The position numbers and the translations under genes were made by a program. DNA of 64,000 nt from contig NZ_JQMS01000001.1 in NCBI RefSeq assembly GCF_000744835.1, positions 1,426,001 through 1,490,000 of the forward strand. Direction: 5' to 3'. Below are positions 9,742 through 17,705 of this stretch, piece by piece (within the stretch, counting starts at the first letter, position 1; each line of letters begins with the position of its first letter). The stretch comes from Flavobacterium sp. 83 (GTDB taxonomy: Bacteria > Bacteroidota > Bacteroidia > Flavobacteriales > Flavobacteriaceae). The notes below the pieces were generated by a model that was not told the DNA's origin, ran no database searches, and worked only from the letters and a program-made list of their open reading frames with translations.

Positions 9742-10368
9742 ATGGAAATATTGTTTAGTAAAGAAAGTGTAGATGTAACTAATGAACTAATAAAAAAAAT
9801 CACCAGTGACATTGAAAAATTAACATCCATAACTGAAGATAATATATTATTACACCAAAAGAAAATTTTCAATGATTATGAATTTAAGGCTTTAGAATTT
9901 GACATCAACAGTAGTGAAATTAGTATTAATAACACCAAGCCCGTACCAAAATTCCTTTTTCTCTCTGAAGGTAGAAGTGATAGTGATCTAAATGGCTATA
10001 TTACTATTTCGTTAAAAGTATCTTCATCAGGTGCAAAAGATTTATTATTTAAAAAACCAGTAGATTTTAAAATTGATAGTCATATTATAGGTACTTTTAA
10101 TAAAGACAGAATTGAAGTTGAATTACCAACAACAATATATTGGGGAGAAGAAGAAAAAAAAGAAAACGAATTAATTCCTGAAAAGAAGATTTTATTTAAT
10201 AAACAAAAGGAAATTTTAAAGAATTATTTAGAATTTGGAAAAAATGAAATAAATAAGGGAATTTCCGAAGAGAATATTCAACTTGGAGTAACTATTTTAG
10301 AATTACTAAATAGAAGAAGACTAGAATTGAAAAAAAAAGACGATTTAGATGATTTTTTAAATCAATAA
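9742..10368 (+). CDS. hypothetical soluble protein, accessory block gene 1
   Basis: A 208-residue protein without signal peptide or transmembrane segments, very rich in Lys, Glu, Asn and Ile. I recognise no family. The middle (about residues 30-130) looks beta-rich; the C-terminal third is charged and helical and ends LKKKDDLDDFLNQ. I start it at the ATG at 9742, after a purine run, rather than an in-frame codon that overlaps nrdA. The DNA is visibly more AT-rich than nrdA. A terminator hairpin follows at 10379. Together with the next two genes it looks like acquired cargo behind nrdA. Confidence 0.6.
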   Translation: MEILFSKESVDVTNELIKKITSDIEKLTSITEDNILLHQKKIFNDYEFKALEFDINSSEISINNTKPVPKFLFLSEGRSDSDLNGYITISLKVSSSGAKDLLFKKPVDFKIDSHIIGTFNKDRIEVELPTTIYWGEEEKKENELIPEKKILFNKQKEILKNYLEFGKNEINKGISEENIQLGVTILELLNRRRLELKKKDDLDDFLNQ

Positions 10369-10378
10369 CTTTTAATTG

Positions 10379-10410
10379 AAAAGCTATCATATAAATGGTA
10401 GCTTTTTTTT
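10379..10410 (+). terminator. intrinsic terminator after accessory gene 1
   Basis: AAAAGCTATC (10379-10388) pairs with GGTAGCTTTT (10397-10406) around an 8-nt loop, and a run of T follows. It ends the transcript that may run from nrdA. Confidence 0.75.
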
Positions 10411-10423
10411 AAACCCAAATCTT

Positions 10424-11437
10424 ATGAAACTCAATATCTTTCAAAAAATTGCATTTCTAGTTTACATCTCAATAATCGTATTGATTTGTGTTTATTTTGT
10501 TCCTTACCAAAACAATGACAACTACACTTTTCATTCAAGTATAATGTCTGATGGTTATGGTACAATGAGCTATTTTAGATTTCTAATTTACCTTATCGTT
10601 CCTACAATATCATTTTATTTTGTATGCAAATATTTAGAGGCAATGAGTTCCTTAGAATCCAATGTTTACAAGAAAAAGGCAAAAAAAGAATTATATGTTC
10701 TCTTTTTTTTCGTTTCTATTATAGCCGGAACGATTTTGTTTTCATATGGTAAAAATGAGTATTCTGAAATTAGAAAAAAACGGTTAGAAAATCAAATTTC
10801 AGAGATTAATAATTCATTTGACATACTTAAAGAAGAGTTGAATAAAAGACCTCCATTTGTATATGAAATATTAAATAATGACTCAAAAAAACCTTGGGAA
10901 CAGAATTATGAAGTTTTAGAAAAAGATTCAGAAATTCGAAGCAATAATTTTGTTCCACCTTCTGACGGAACAATATTAAAAGGGGAAAGACCTCCTCTCG
11001 ATTTATCAGGAGCTCGAGATATATTAAAAGGGAATGTTGATGAATATGGTATCAAAATAAAAAAATCTACCAGAAAATTAAACTTGGATTTAAGTGGATA
11101 TTATAAAGATTTTCAAAAAGTAGTTGATAATGTTTTAAAGGAAATATATAATGTTAGGTTCAGTATTAATAGAAAGACACAAATAGAAAGAAATGTTAAA
11201 CAATTAATTTACAGCGAATCAAGTTCAGAGGATTTAAACAATATGATAATTGACTATGTAAAAGTATTTTCTGAAGATGGAATCAAAAAAACAAAACTTG
11301 AATTTGAATTAAAAGAGTTGAATTTTTATAATATCAAATTTAATGTGGTTTTTGCTTTTCTAGGTTCGCTTATTTTGCTTTATATAATCAGACCTTTATT
11401 TTCAATGTTTAAAGGGATGTTGAACGAAGTTAGATAA
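10424..11437 (+). CDS. hypothetical membrane protein, accessory block gene 2
   Basis: A 337-residue protein of no family I recognise. Three hydrophobic helices lie near residues 8-29, 48-67 and 88-106. A long hydrophilic, partly coiled-coil stretch of about 200 residues rich in Lys/Glu/Asn follows, and a last helix is near 307-330. This predicts two anchored ends with a large soluble domain between. I use the ATG at 10424; an in-frame TTG at 10376 would lie inside the preceding terminator. The DNA is strongly AT-rich. dinD follows 32 nt later on the same strand. Confidence 0.6.
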   Translation: MKLNIFQKIAFLVYISIIVLICVYFVPYQNNDNYTFHSSIMSDGYGTMSYFRFLIYLIVPTISFYFVCKYLEAMSSLESNVYKKKAKKELYVLFFFVSIIAGTILFSYGKNEYSEIRKKRLENQISEINNSFDILKEELNKRPPFVYEILNNDSKKPWEQNYEVLEKDSEIRSNNFVPPSDGTILKGERPPLDLSGARDILKGNVDEYGIKIKKSTRKLNLDLSGYYKDFQKVVDNVLKEIYNVRFSINRKTQIERNVKQLIYSESSSEDLNNMIIDYVKVFSEDGIKKTKLEFELKELNFYNIKFNVVFAFLGSLILLYIIRPLFSMFKGMLNEVR

Positions 11438-11469
11438 AGAAATTTTCAATTTATTAAATCATATGGCTT

Positions 11470-12312
11470 ATGAAAAACGAGTTAATAAAAAGTTTGACGA
11501 ATGATTTTGAAGACTATTCACAAACCACCGAAAATGGAATTGAATTTTGGTTTGCGAGAGATATTCAACATCTTTTAGGATATTCAGAATGGAGGAATTT
11601 CAATAAAGTAATTTCTAAAGCAAAAACTTCTTGTGAAGTCTCTGATAATCTTATATTAGACCATTTTGTTGACGTCAACAAAATGGTTGTAATTGGTTCT
11701 GGAACAGAAAGAGAAATTGATGACATAATGCTTACTCGTTATGCTTGTTATTTAATCGCTCAAAATGGTGATCCGAGAAAAGAACAAATTGCTTTTGCTC
11801 AAAATTATTTTGCAATTCAAACAAGAAAATTTGAGTTGATAGCTAAAAGAATTGATGATTGGGAAAGGTTAAATGCTAGGCAAAAATTAACTTTATCTGA
11901 AAAGGAATTATCGGAACTTATTTTTGAAAAAACAGGGAATGATAAAAATTTTGGTATAATCAGGAGTAAAGGAGATCAAGCATTATTTGGAGGGAAAAAC
12001 ACTTCACAAATGAAAAAGAGACTTGGTGTACCGGAAAGCAGACCACTTGCTGATTTTCTTCCAACAATCGTCATAAAAGCAAAAGATTTTGCTACTGAAA
12101 TTACCGTTTTTAATACAAAATATAAAGGGTTGTCGTCAGAAAGAAGTATTTCTTCTGAGCATGTTAAAAATAATTTGGGAGTAAGAAAATTATTATTGGA
12201 CAGAAAGATTGTACCTGAAAATCTTCCGCCAGAAGAAGATATTAAAAAATTAGAAAGAAGAGTAAACTCTGAGACAAAAAGTATAAGTAAAAATCCTGAT
12301 AAATTGACCTAA
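11470..12312 (+). CDS. dinD: DNA damage-inducible protein D (DinD family)
   Basis: A 280-residue protein. The N-terminal half (FWFARDIQHLLGYSEWRNFN, residues 25-44, then a TRYACYLIAQNGDPRKEQIAFAQNYFA region) is the BRO-N-like module of DinD. The rest, with the GDQALFGG and KKRLGVPESRPLADFLPT segments, also matches DinD. In E. coli dinD is LexA-regulated and its product inhibits RecA filaments. DinD genes are patchy and often carried on mobile or defence-associated DNA. No LexA box was recognised upstream. It closes the AT-rich block after nrdA. Confidence 0.85.
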   Translation: MKNELIKSLTNDFEDYSQTTENGIEFWFARDIQHLLGYSEWRNFNKVISKAKTSCEVSDNLILDHFVDVNKMVVIGSGTEREIDDIMLTRYACYLIAQNGDPRKEQIAFAQNYFAIQTRKFELIAKRIDDWERLNARQKLTLSEKELSELIFEKTGNDKNFGIIRSKGDQALFGGKNTSQMKKRLGVPESRPLADFLPTIVIKAKDFATEITVFNTKYKGLSSERSISSEHVKNNLGVRKLLLDRKIVPENLPPEEDIKKLERRVNSETKSISKNPDKLT

Positions 12313-12318
12313 TTTTGC

Positions 12319-12326
12319 TATATTTG
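12319..12326 (+). promoter_or_regulatory. -7 promoter box TATATTTG upstream of the RDD gene
   Basis: TATATTTG fits TAnnTTTG and lies 28 nt before the ATG at 12355. The -33 TTG is not at the standard distance. Confidence 0.45.
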
Positions 12327-12354
12327 AGATAGTTATCATTATAAAATCACTATC

Positions 12355-12852
12355 ATGGAAAATAAAAAATTTACTGTTACAGATGATTTATTAGCTTCCA
12401 AAAGCCAGCGTCTGCTGAATTTCATAATCGATGTGTTAATTATCTATATTATTGCAATAAGCATTGTTGCCACCATTAATATAATTGGAGATACAACCAA
12501 TAGTTATGGGGCGTCGAACTGGATTAAATCCTTGAGTTTGATTGAAAATTTGTTCTTTGGACTTATCATTTTGTTTTTTTACTATTTATTTACAGAGATG
12601 TATTTCTCCAGAACATTCGCTAAGTATTTTACTAAAACTATTGTGATAAGAGTCGATGGTTCGAAACCAAACACCAAAAATTTTATGATACGAACCGTAT
12701 CCCGTTTAAATCCTATTGATCCTTTTTCATTTTTAGGTAAAACAGAAAGAGGATTGCATGATACCTTATCCGCAACTTATGTTGTGAAAAAGCATGAGTT
12801 TGTTGCTAAAAAGAAAATGTTTTCTGTGGAATATGGAAATAAGAAAAGATAA
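12355..12852 (+). CDS. RDD family membrane protein
   Basis: A 165-residue protein with two long hydrophobic regions (about residues 20-44 and 60-84). The N-terminal ASKSQRLLNFIIDVLII carries the Arg-Asp arrangement of the RDD domain. The middle has AKYFTKTIV and RTVSRLNPIDPFSFLG. RDD proteins are small integral membrane proteins of mostly unknown function; some are linked to Na+/H+ exchange. It has its own -7 box and a terminator-like hairpin after it, so it is probably monocistronic between dinD and the dGTPase. Confidence 0.8.
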   Translation: MENKKFTVTDDLLASKSQRLLNFIIDVLIIYIIAISIVATINIIGDTTNSYGASNWIKSLSLIENLFFGLIILFFYYLFTEMYFSRTFAKYFTKTIVIRVDGSKPNTKNFMIRTVSRLNPIDPFSFLGKTERGLHDTLSATYVVKKHEFVAKKKMFSVEYGNKKR

Positions 12853-12853
12853 A

Positions 12854-12880
12854 TAAGCGGTCATTTTTAGACTGCTTTTT
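12854..12880 (+). terminator. intrinsic terminator after the RDD gene
   Basis: AAGCGGTC pairs with GACTGCTT (one G-T pair) around a T-rich loop, and a run of six T follows. Confidence 0.7.
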
Positions 12881-12936
12881 TGTTTTTAAACACATCATTT
12901 TCTTTATATTCGCTCCTTCTAAATACCAAAAATAAA

Positions 12937-14286
12937 ATGATGAACTGGGAACAACTTTTATCACTAAGACGACAAGGCGACAAAGGCAAAAGATTGCGTG
13001 TAGAACAAGACGATACCCGTTTGGGTTTTGAAGTTGATTATGACCGTATTATCTTTTCATCCGCTTTTAGAAGTTTACAGGATAAAACACAAGTTATTCC
13101 CTTATCAAAAACTGATTTTGTACATACCCGATTGACGCACAGTTTAGAAGTATCGGTTGTAGGTCGTTCTTTAGGACGATTGGTAGGTAAAAAAATTATA
13201 GAAAAATATCCACACTTGAAAGAGGTTCATGGCTATCACATGAATGATTTTGGTGCTATTGTTGCTGCAGCATCATTAGCTCATGATATTGGGAATCCTC
13301 CTTTTGGGCATTCTGGTGAAAAAGCGATTGGAGAATATTTTTCAATTGGGAAAGGACAGCAATACAAAGACCAGCTTACGGCAAAAGAATGGCAGGATTT
13401 AATTGATTTTGAAGGGAATGCCAATGGATTTTCGGTACTTACGGCAAGTCGTCCCGGAATTGACGGCGGGCTTCGAATTTCGTTTGCCACTCTCGGTGCT
13501 TTTATGAAATACCCAAAAGAAAGCTTACCGAAAAAACCAACCGCAGCTATTGCCGATAAAAAATATGGTTTTTTTCAAACGGACAAAGCTTTTTTTCAAA
13601 ATGTGGCTTCTGATATGGGTTTGATTCCAAATAAATCTGGAGATAATATAGGTTTCGAAAGACATCCTTTGGCTTATTTAGTCGAAGCTGCAGATGATAT
13701 TTGCTACACCATTATTGATTTTGAAGATGGAATCAATTTAGGATTAGTTTCCGAAGATTTCGCGTTGGAATATTTGATAAAATTGGTAAAAGACAGCATT
13801 GATACTTCTAAATATAAAACATTAGAGACGAAAGAAGACCGAATAAGTTATTTACGTGCTTTGGCAATTGGGAGTTTAATTAATGATGCGGTCAAAGTTT
13901 TCATCGAAAATGAAGCATTAATTCTGGAAGGTAAATTTCCTTTTGCAATTATGGACAAGAGTAAATACAAAGCGCAGATGGACGACATTATAAAAATCAG
14001 CGTCAAAAATATTTACCAAAGTAGAGAAGTTATCGAGAAAGAAATCGTTGGGTATCAAATTATACAAACTTTATTAGATAAATTCATCACCGCTTTCAAT
14101 AATAAATTCGACGGAAATGCTTCTAACTATGATTCCTTAATCCTCAAAATGTTACCCGAGAAACATCACTTAGAAAAGGAAAACCTTTATGGAAGGTTGC
14201 TTCATATTTGTCATTATGTATCGCTTTTGACAGATGGGAATGCGCTCGAATTATTTGAAACCATCAATGGTAGAAAGAAGGCTTAA
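12937..14286 (+). CDS. dgt: deoxyguanosinetriphosphate triphosphohydrolase (dGTPase)
   Basis: A 449-residue HD-domain enzyme that hydrolyses dGTP (or other dNTPs) to the nucleoside and tripolyphosphate. The N-terminal LSLRRQGDKGKRLR resembles bacterial dGTPases. Metal-site residues are H68 in TRLTHSLEV and H116-D117 in LAHDIGNPPFGHSGEKAI. I use the ATG pair at 12937/12940 because it gives the family N-terminus; the longer frame would include terminator sequence. It lies about 3 kb from ribonucleotide reductase, so dNTP supply and removal genes are close. It converges with the DUF3078 gene, leaving 3 nt between stops. Confidence 0.92.
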   Translation: MMNWEQLLSLRRQGDKGKRLRVEQDDTRLGFEVDYDRIIFSSAFRSLQDKTQVIPLSKTDFVHTRLTHSLEVSVVGRSLGRLVGKKIIEKYPHLKEVHGYHMNDFGAIVAAASLAHDIGNPPFGHSGEKAIGEYFSIGKGQQYKDQLTAKEWQDLIDFEGNANGFSVLTASRPGIDGGLRISFATLGAFMKYPKESLPKKPTAAIADKKYGFFQTDKAFFQNVASDMGLIPNKSGDNIGFERHPLAYLVEAADDICYTIIDFEDGINLGLVSEDFALEYLIKLVKDSIDTSKYKTLETKEDRISYLRALAIGSLINDAVKVFIENEALILEGKFPFAIMDKSKYKAQMDDIIKISVKNIYQSREVIEKEIVGYQIIQTLLDKFITAFNNKFDGNASNYDSLILKMLPEKHHLEKENLYGRLLHICHYVSLLTDGNALELFETINGRKKA

Positions 14287-14289
14287 TTT

Positions 14290-15318
14290 TTAAAAAATAT
14301 AAACGATTCCAACGCCCAACAGCTGTTTTAGTTGGGCTTTAGCACCTTGTGTAACTTGTGCGCCATCGACTTCTTTTTTTGATTTTATATCGTCATCATA
14401 AACAATACGCGTTCCTATATTCGCTTTTACGTATTGATTTACAACTAAGTCTAATAGTAAATCGCAATCCACATCGACATTACCAAAATTATTAATATAA
14501 TCAGAGTATAAACTCAAGCGATTTTCTAAATTGATATTTTTGGCAATTTCTTTTTTATAAAAACTAGTCATTAAAAAACCAAGTTCCGTTTTGGATTTTT
14601 TACCTTCACTAATTAAAACACCGTTTGCGTCATAGATAGCTTTTGTAACTCCAAAAGCTCCTTGATTTGCCAATCTTTGATCTAAAACCAAAGTTGTTTT
14701 AAATGTAAAAGGCGAAACGTAAAATGTTCTTTTTTTCTCTTTGTTTACATTTTCAGCTCCTACTCCCATAAAAATGTAAGCTGGTGCAAATGGTTTTGAA
14801 ATAGCAATTTCCTTGTTGGGATAGGAATATCCATTGGTAAATTGGCTATTGAAATTAAACTTTGCAGAGTGATACCAGTTAGACATGGTATCTTGGCGAT
14901 AACCAAATGTAGAACTGAATTGAATTGCATCATCAGTTTTTCTAACTTCAATTCCGTCTTGCTTATTTAAACCATAGCGAACAATAAGTTCATTGGACCA
15001 TTTGTAGTTTTCTCGATTATAAACCCTTAAAAAATTACCTTTAAAAAGCCCTGATATTGAACTTGTACCCCCAGCACTCCAATTGACAAAAGCAATTTCT
15101 GATATGTCAAAGCTCAAAGTGTTTTTTTTTATCCAATGTGACAAAGGAAGATAATATGTTTTTGTTTGTATTTTTAATGCCACAGCTAATGGAGTATATG
15201 GAGTCACTTTTACGAGTGTTGAAGCAGCTGTGAGTTCTGGTATTGTTGTTTCTTGAGAAAAACTATTAGTAGAAATTGTAACTATAAAGGAAAAAATAAA
15301 GTAGGATAGTAATTTCAT
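14290..15318 (-). CDS. DUF3078 outer-membrane-associated protein
   Basis: A 342-residue exported protein with an N-terminal signal peptide (residues 1-21, ending NSFSQ). The remainder is beta-strand rich with alternating hydrophobic residues and a C-terminal GVGIVYIF ending in an aromatic residue, as in outer-membrane beta-barrels. The segment IAFVNWSAGGTSSISGLFKGN is the family signature of DUF3078, found almost only in Bacteroidota. Function is unknown. Its stop codon is 3 nt from the dGTPase stop, with no separate terminator visible. Confidence 0.8.
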   Translation of the reverse strand: MKLLSYFIFSFIVTISTNSFSQETTIPELTAASTLVKVTPYTPLAVALKIQTKTYYLPLSHWIKKNTLSFDISEIAFVNWSAGGTSSISGLFKGNFLRVYNRENYKWSNELIVRYGLNKQDGIEVRKTDDAIQFSSTFGYRQDTMSNWYHSAKFNFNSQFTNGYSYPNKEIAISKPFAPAYIFMGVGAENVNKEKKRTFYVSPFTFKTTLVLDQRLANQGAFGVTKAIYDANGVLISEGKKSKTELGFLMTSFYKKEIAKNINLENRLSLYSDYINNFGNVDVDCDLLLDLVVNQYVKANIGTRIVYDDDIKSKKEVDGAQVTQGAKAQLKQLLGVGIVYIF

Positions 15319-15356
15319 TATGAGGGTTTTAAATTTAAGGCTGCAAAATAATTATT

Positions 15357-17138
15357 TTAATAGCTTGAAAAAAGTATTTCAAGACTTTTAACGTCAATTT
15401 TGCAATATTGTTGTAATTCAGTAACAGTTCCCTGTTCTATAAATTCATCTGGAACACCAAGAACTGTTGTTTTTGAGGTATAATTATTCTCGGCTGCAAA
15501 CTCCAGAATCGCACTTCCAAAACCGCCTTTGATAACACTATCTTCAATTGTTATTATGTTTTCAAATTTAGTAAAAATGAAATGTAATGTGTTTTCATCT
15601 AATGGTTTAACGAAAGGGAAGTCGTAATGCGCAATGTTTTCAGGATGAATTATTTTGGCAATAGCCAAAGTAACATTGTTTCCAATTGTGCCGTTGGATA
15701 ATACGGCTACTTTCGTGCCTTCTTTTATGCAAATACTTTTTCCGATTTTTATTTTTTCATAGCTCCCCAAATATTGACTTTGCCAATTAACAATGACACC
15801 GCGACCACGCGGATAACGAATTGCTATTGGATGGTTTAACCCCAATTGTGCTGTATATAAGATGTTTTGTAATGCTATTTCGTTCATTGGAGCATGTACA
15901 ATCATATTTGGAATGCAACGTAAATAAGCCAAGTCAAAAACGCCGTGATGTGTTGCTCCGTCTTCACCAACTAATCCTGCTCTATCCAAACAAAAAATAA
16001 CCGGTAGATTTTGCAAAGCCACATCATGAATCAGCTGATCGTAACCTCTTTGTAAAAAAGTAGAATAAATATTGCAAAAAACCATCATGTCTTGTGTTGC
16101 CATTCCGGCCGCAAGAGTTACTGCATGCTGCTCTGCAATTCCCACGTCAAAAGCACGTTTTGGAAACGCATCCATCATAAATTTCAAGGAGCTTCCAGAA
16201 GGCATTGCGGGTGTAATTCCGATAATTTTTTCATTCTTTTTGGCTAAATCCAATAGGGTTAAACCAAAAACATCTTGGTATTTTGGTGGTAAATTTTCTT
16301 CCGATTTTATATGGATTTCACCTGTGTTGGCATCAAATTTTCCTGGTGCATGGTATTTCACCTGATTTTCTTCAGCTTGTTGCAATCCTTTTCCTTTTGT
16401 GGTAATGATATGCAGGAATTTTGGGCCTTTTATTTTTTGTAAACGTTTCAATTCGTTGACAACAGCAAAAATATCGTGACCGTCTATCGGACCTGAATAA
16501 TTAAAATTCAGGGACTTAATCATGTTATTTTGTCTTGGGTTCTTTCCTTCTTTTACGGCAGTGAGGTATTTTTTCAATGCGCCTACGCTTGGGTCAATTC
16601 CAATAGCATTATCATTGAGAATTACTAATAAATTAGCATCAGTAACACCTGCATGATTTAAGCCTTCAAAAGCCATTCCTGATGCTATGGAAGCATCACC
16701 AATTACCGCAATGTGTTGTTTGTTGAAATCGCCTTTCAAATTAGAAGCAATCGCCATTCCTAAAGCTGCCGAAATTGAAGTAGAGGAGTGGCCTACGCCA
16801 AAAGCATCGTAAATACTCTCACTTCTTTTTGGGAAACCGGAAATGCCGCCCAATTGCCTGTTGGTATGAAAATTTTCTCTTCTGCCCGTCAGTATTTTAT
16901 GTCCGTAGGCTTGATGTCCTACATCCCATATTAATAAATCGTTTGGTGTGTCAAAAACATAATGCAGGGCAATAGTAAGTTCTACAACTCCAAGGCTTGC
17001 GCCGAGATGCCCTTCTTTTACGGATACAATGTCAATAATGAAATTACGTAATTCTTGAGCAACTTGAGGAAGTAGGGCTTCTTCTAGTAAGCGTAAATCG
17101 GTTGGGTTATTGATGTTTGAAAGTAAATTATCTGACAT
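15357..17138 (-). CDS. dxs: 1-deoxy-D-xylulose-5-phosphate synthase
   Basis: A 593-residue thiamine-diphosphate enzyme of the MEP isoprenoid pathway, condensing pyruvate and glyceraldehyde-3-phosphate. Visible motifs include the ThDP-binding GDASIASGMAFEGLNHA segment, the LVILNDNAIGID segment, and the transketolase pyrimidine-domain GIAEQHAVTLAAGMA. Its ThDP need links it loosely to the thiamine genes at 49.8-56.7 kb. I start it at MSDNLL (17138): a -7 box TACCTTTG ends only 4 nt before that ATG, so the longer start at 17174 would lie upstream of the promoter. The mRNA may be leaderless. Confidence 0.95.
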   Translation of the reverse strand: MSDNLLSNINNPTDLRLLEEALLPQVAQELRNFIIDIVSVKEGHLGASLGVVELTIALHYVFDTPNDLLIWDVGHQAYGHKILTGRRENFHTNRQLGGISGFPKRSESIYDAFGVGHSSTSISAALGMAIASNLKGDFNKQHIAVIGDASIASGMAFEGLNHAGVTDANLLVILNDNAIGIDPSVGALKKYLTAVKEGKNPRQNNMIKSLNFNYSGPIDGHDIFAVVNELKRLQKIKGPKFLHIITTKGKGLQQAEENQVKYHAPGKFDANTGEIHIKSEENLPPKYQDVFGLTLLDLAKKNEKIIGITPAMPSGSSLKFMMDAFPKRAFDVGIAEQHAVTLAAGMATQDMMVFCNIYSTFLQRGYDQLIHDVALQNLPVIFCLDRAGLVGEDGATHHGVFDLAYLRCIPNMIVHAPMNEIALQNILYTAQLGLNHPIAIRYPRGRGVIVNWQSQYLGSYEKIKIGKSICIKEGTKVAVLSNGTIGNNVTLAIAKIIHPENIAHYDFPFVKPLDENTLHFIFTKFENIITIEDSVIKGGFGSAILEFAAENNYTSKTTVLGVPDEFIEQGTVTELQQYCKIDVKSLEILFSSY

Positions 17139-17142
17139 AAAG

Positions 17143-17150
17143 CAAAGGTA
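17143..17150 (-). promoter_or_regulatory. -7 box TACCTTTG directly in front of dxs (possible leaderless mRNA)
   Basis: On the minus strand TACCTTTG is followed by CTTT and then ATG. Transcription in Bacteroidota starts a few nucleotides after this box, that is at or next to the start codon. No TTG is seen 19 nt further upstream. Confidence 0.45.
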
Positions 17151-17230
17151 CGATTTGAAATTGTATTTTTGCATTCGATAAAAAAAGTTGTTTCACAAAG
17201 AATTTAAATTGCGAATTTGCGGTCTATACT

Positions 17231-17674
17231 ATGATAAATCCTTTCACCGACGAATATTTTATGAAAAAAGCTTTGCAGGAAGCTGAAATGGCTTTCGAAA
17301 AAGGCGAAATTCCTGTTGGTGCCCTTATTGTAATCGACAATAAAGTGATAGCACGAGGTCATAACCTTACCGAAATGCTGGTTGATGTAACAGCTCATGC
17401 CGAAATGCAAGCTATTACTGCTGCTGCAAATTATCTTGGTGGCAAATATTTAATTGGCTGTACGCTTTATGTGACTTTGGAACCTTGTCAAATGTGTGCT
17501 GGCGCTTTGTATTGGAGCCAAATTTCGAAAATTGTTTTTGGTGCAACCGATGAAAACCGGGGTTTTGGTAAAATGGGAACGCAATTACATCCTAAAACTA
17601 CTGTTGTTTCTGGAATTATGGCAAATGAAGCTTCGGAGTTGATGAAGCGATTTTTTGCAGAAAGAAGAAAGTAG
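17231..17674 (+). CDS. tadA: tRNA-specific adenosine deaminase
   Basis: A 147-residue enzyme that converts the wobble adenosine of tRNA-Arg(ACG) to inosine. The zinc motif HAE is at residues 56-58 and PCQMC at 85-89 (C86, C89). The flanking EIPVGALIV and CAGALYWSQI are typical of TadA and distinguish it from cytidine or dCMP deaminases. It is divergent from dxs with 92 nt between the starts. Length is normal for the family. Confidence 0.93.
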   Translation: MINPFTDEYFMKKALQEAEMAFEKGEIPVGALIVIDNKVIARGHNLTEMLVDVTAHAEMQAITAAANYLGGKYLIGCTLYVTLEPCQMCAGALYWSQISKIVFGATDENRGFGKMGTQLHPKTTVVSGIMANEASELMKRFFAERRK

Positions 17675-17705
17675 CTTATGCATGTCAGTGACTTGCTTTC
17701 ACATT

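Noticed and set aside
12937..14286. dGTPase as part of a phage-defence island with the dinD block
   Set aside because: A dGTPase of this type is a widespread housekeeping gene, and an RDD gene with its own terminator lies between, so a joint system is not supported.
14313..14337. Hairpin GCCCAAC/GTTGGGC near the end of the DUF3078 gene as dgt terminator
   Set aside because: It lies in coding sequence and has no T run in the direction of dgt.
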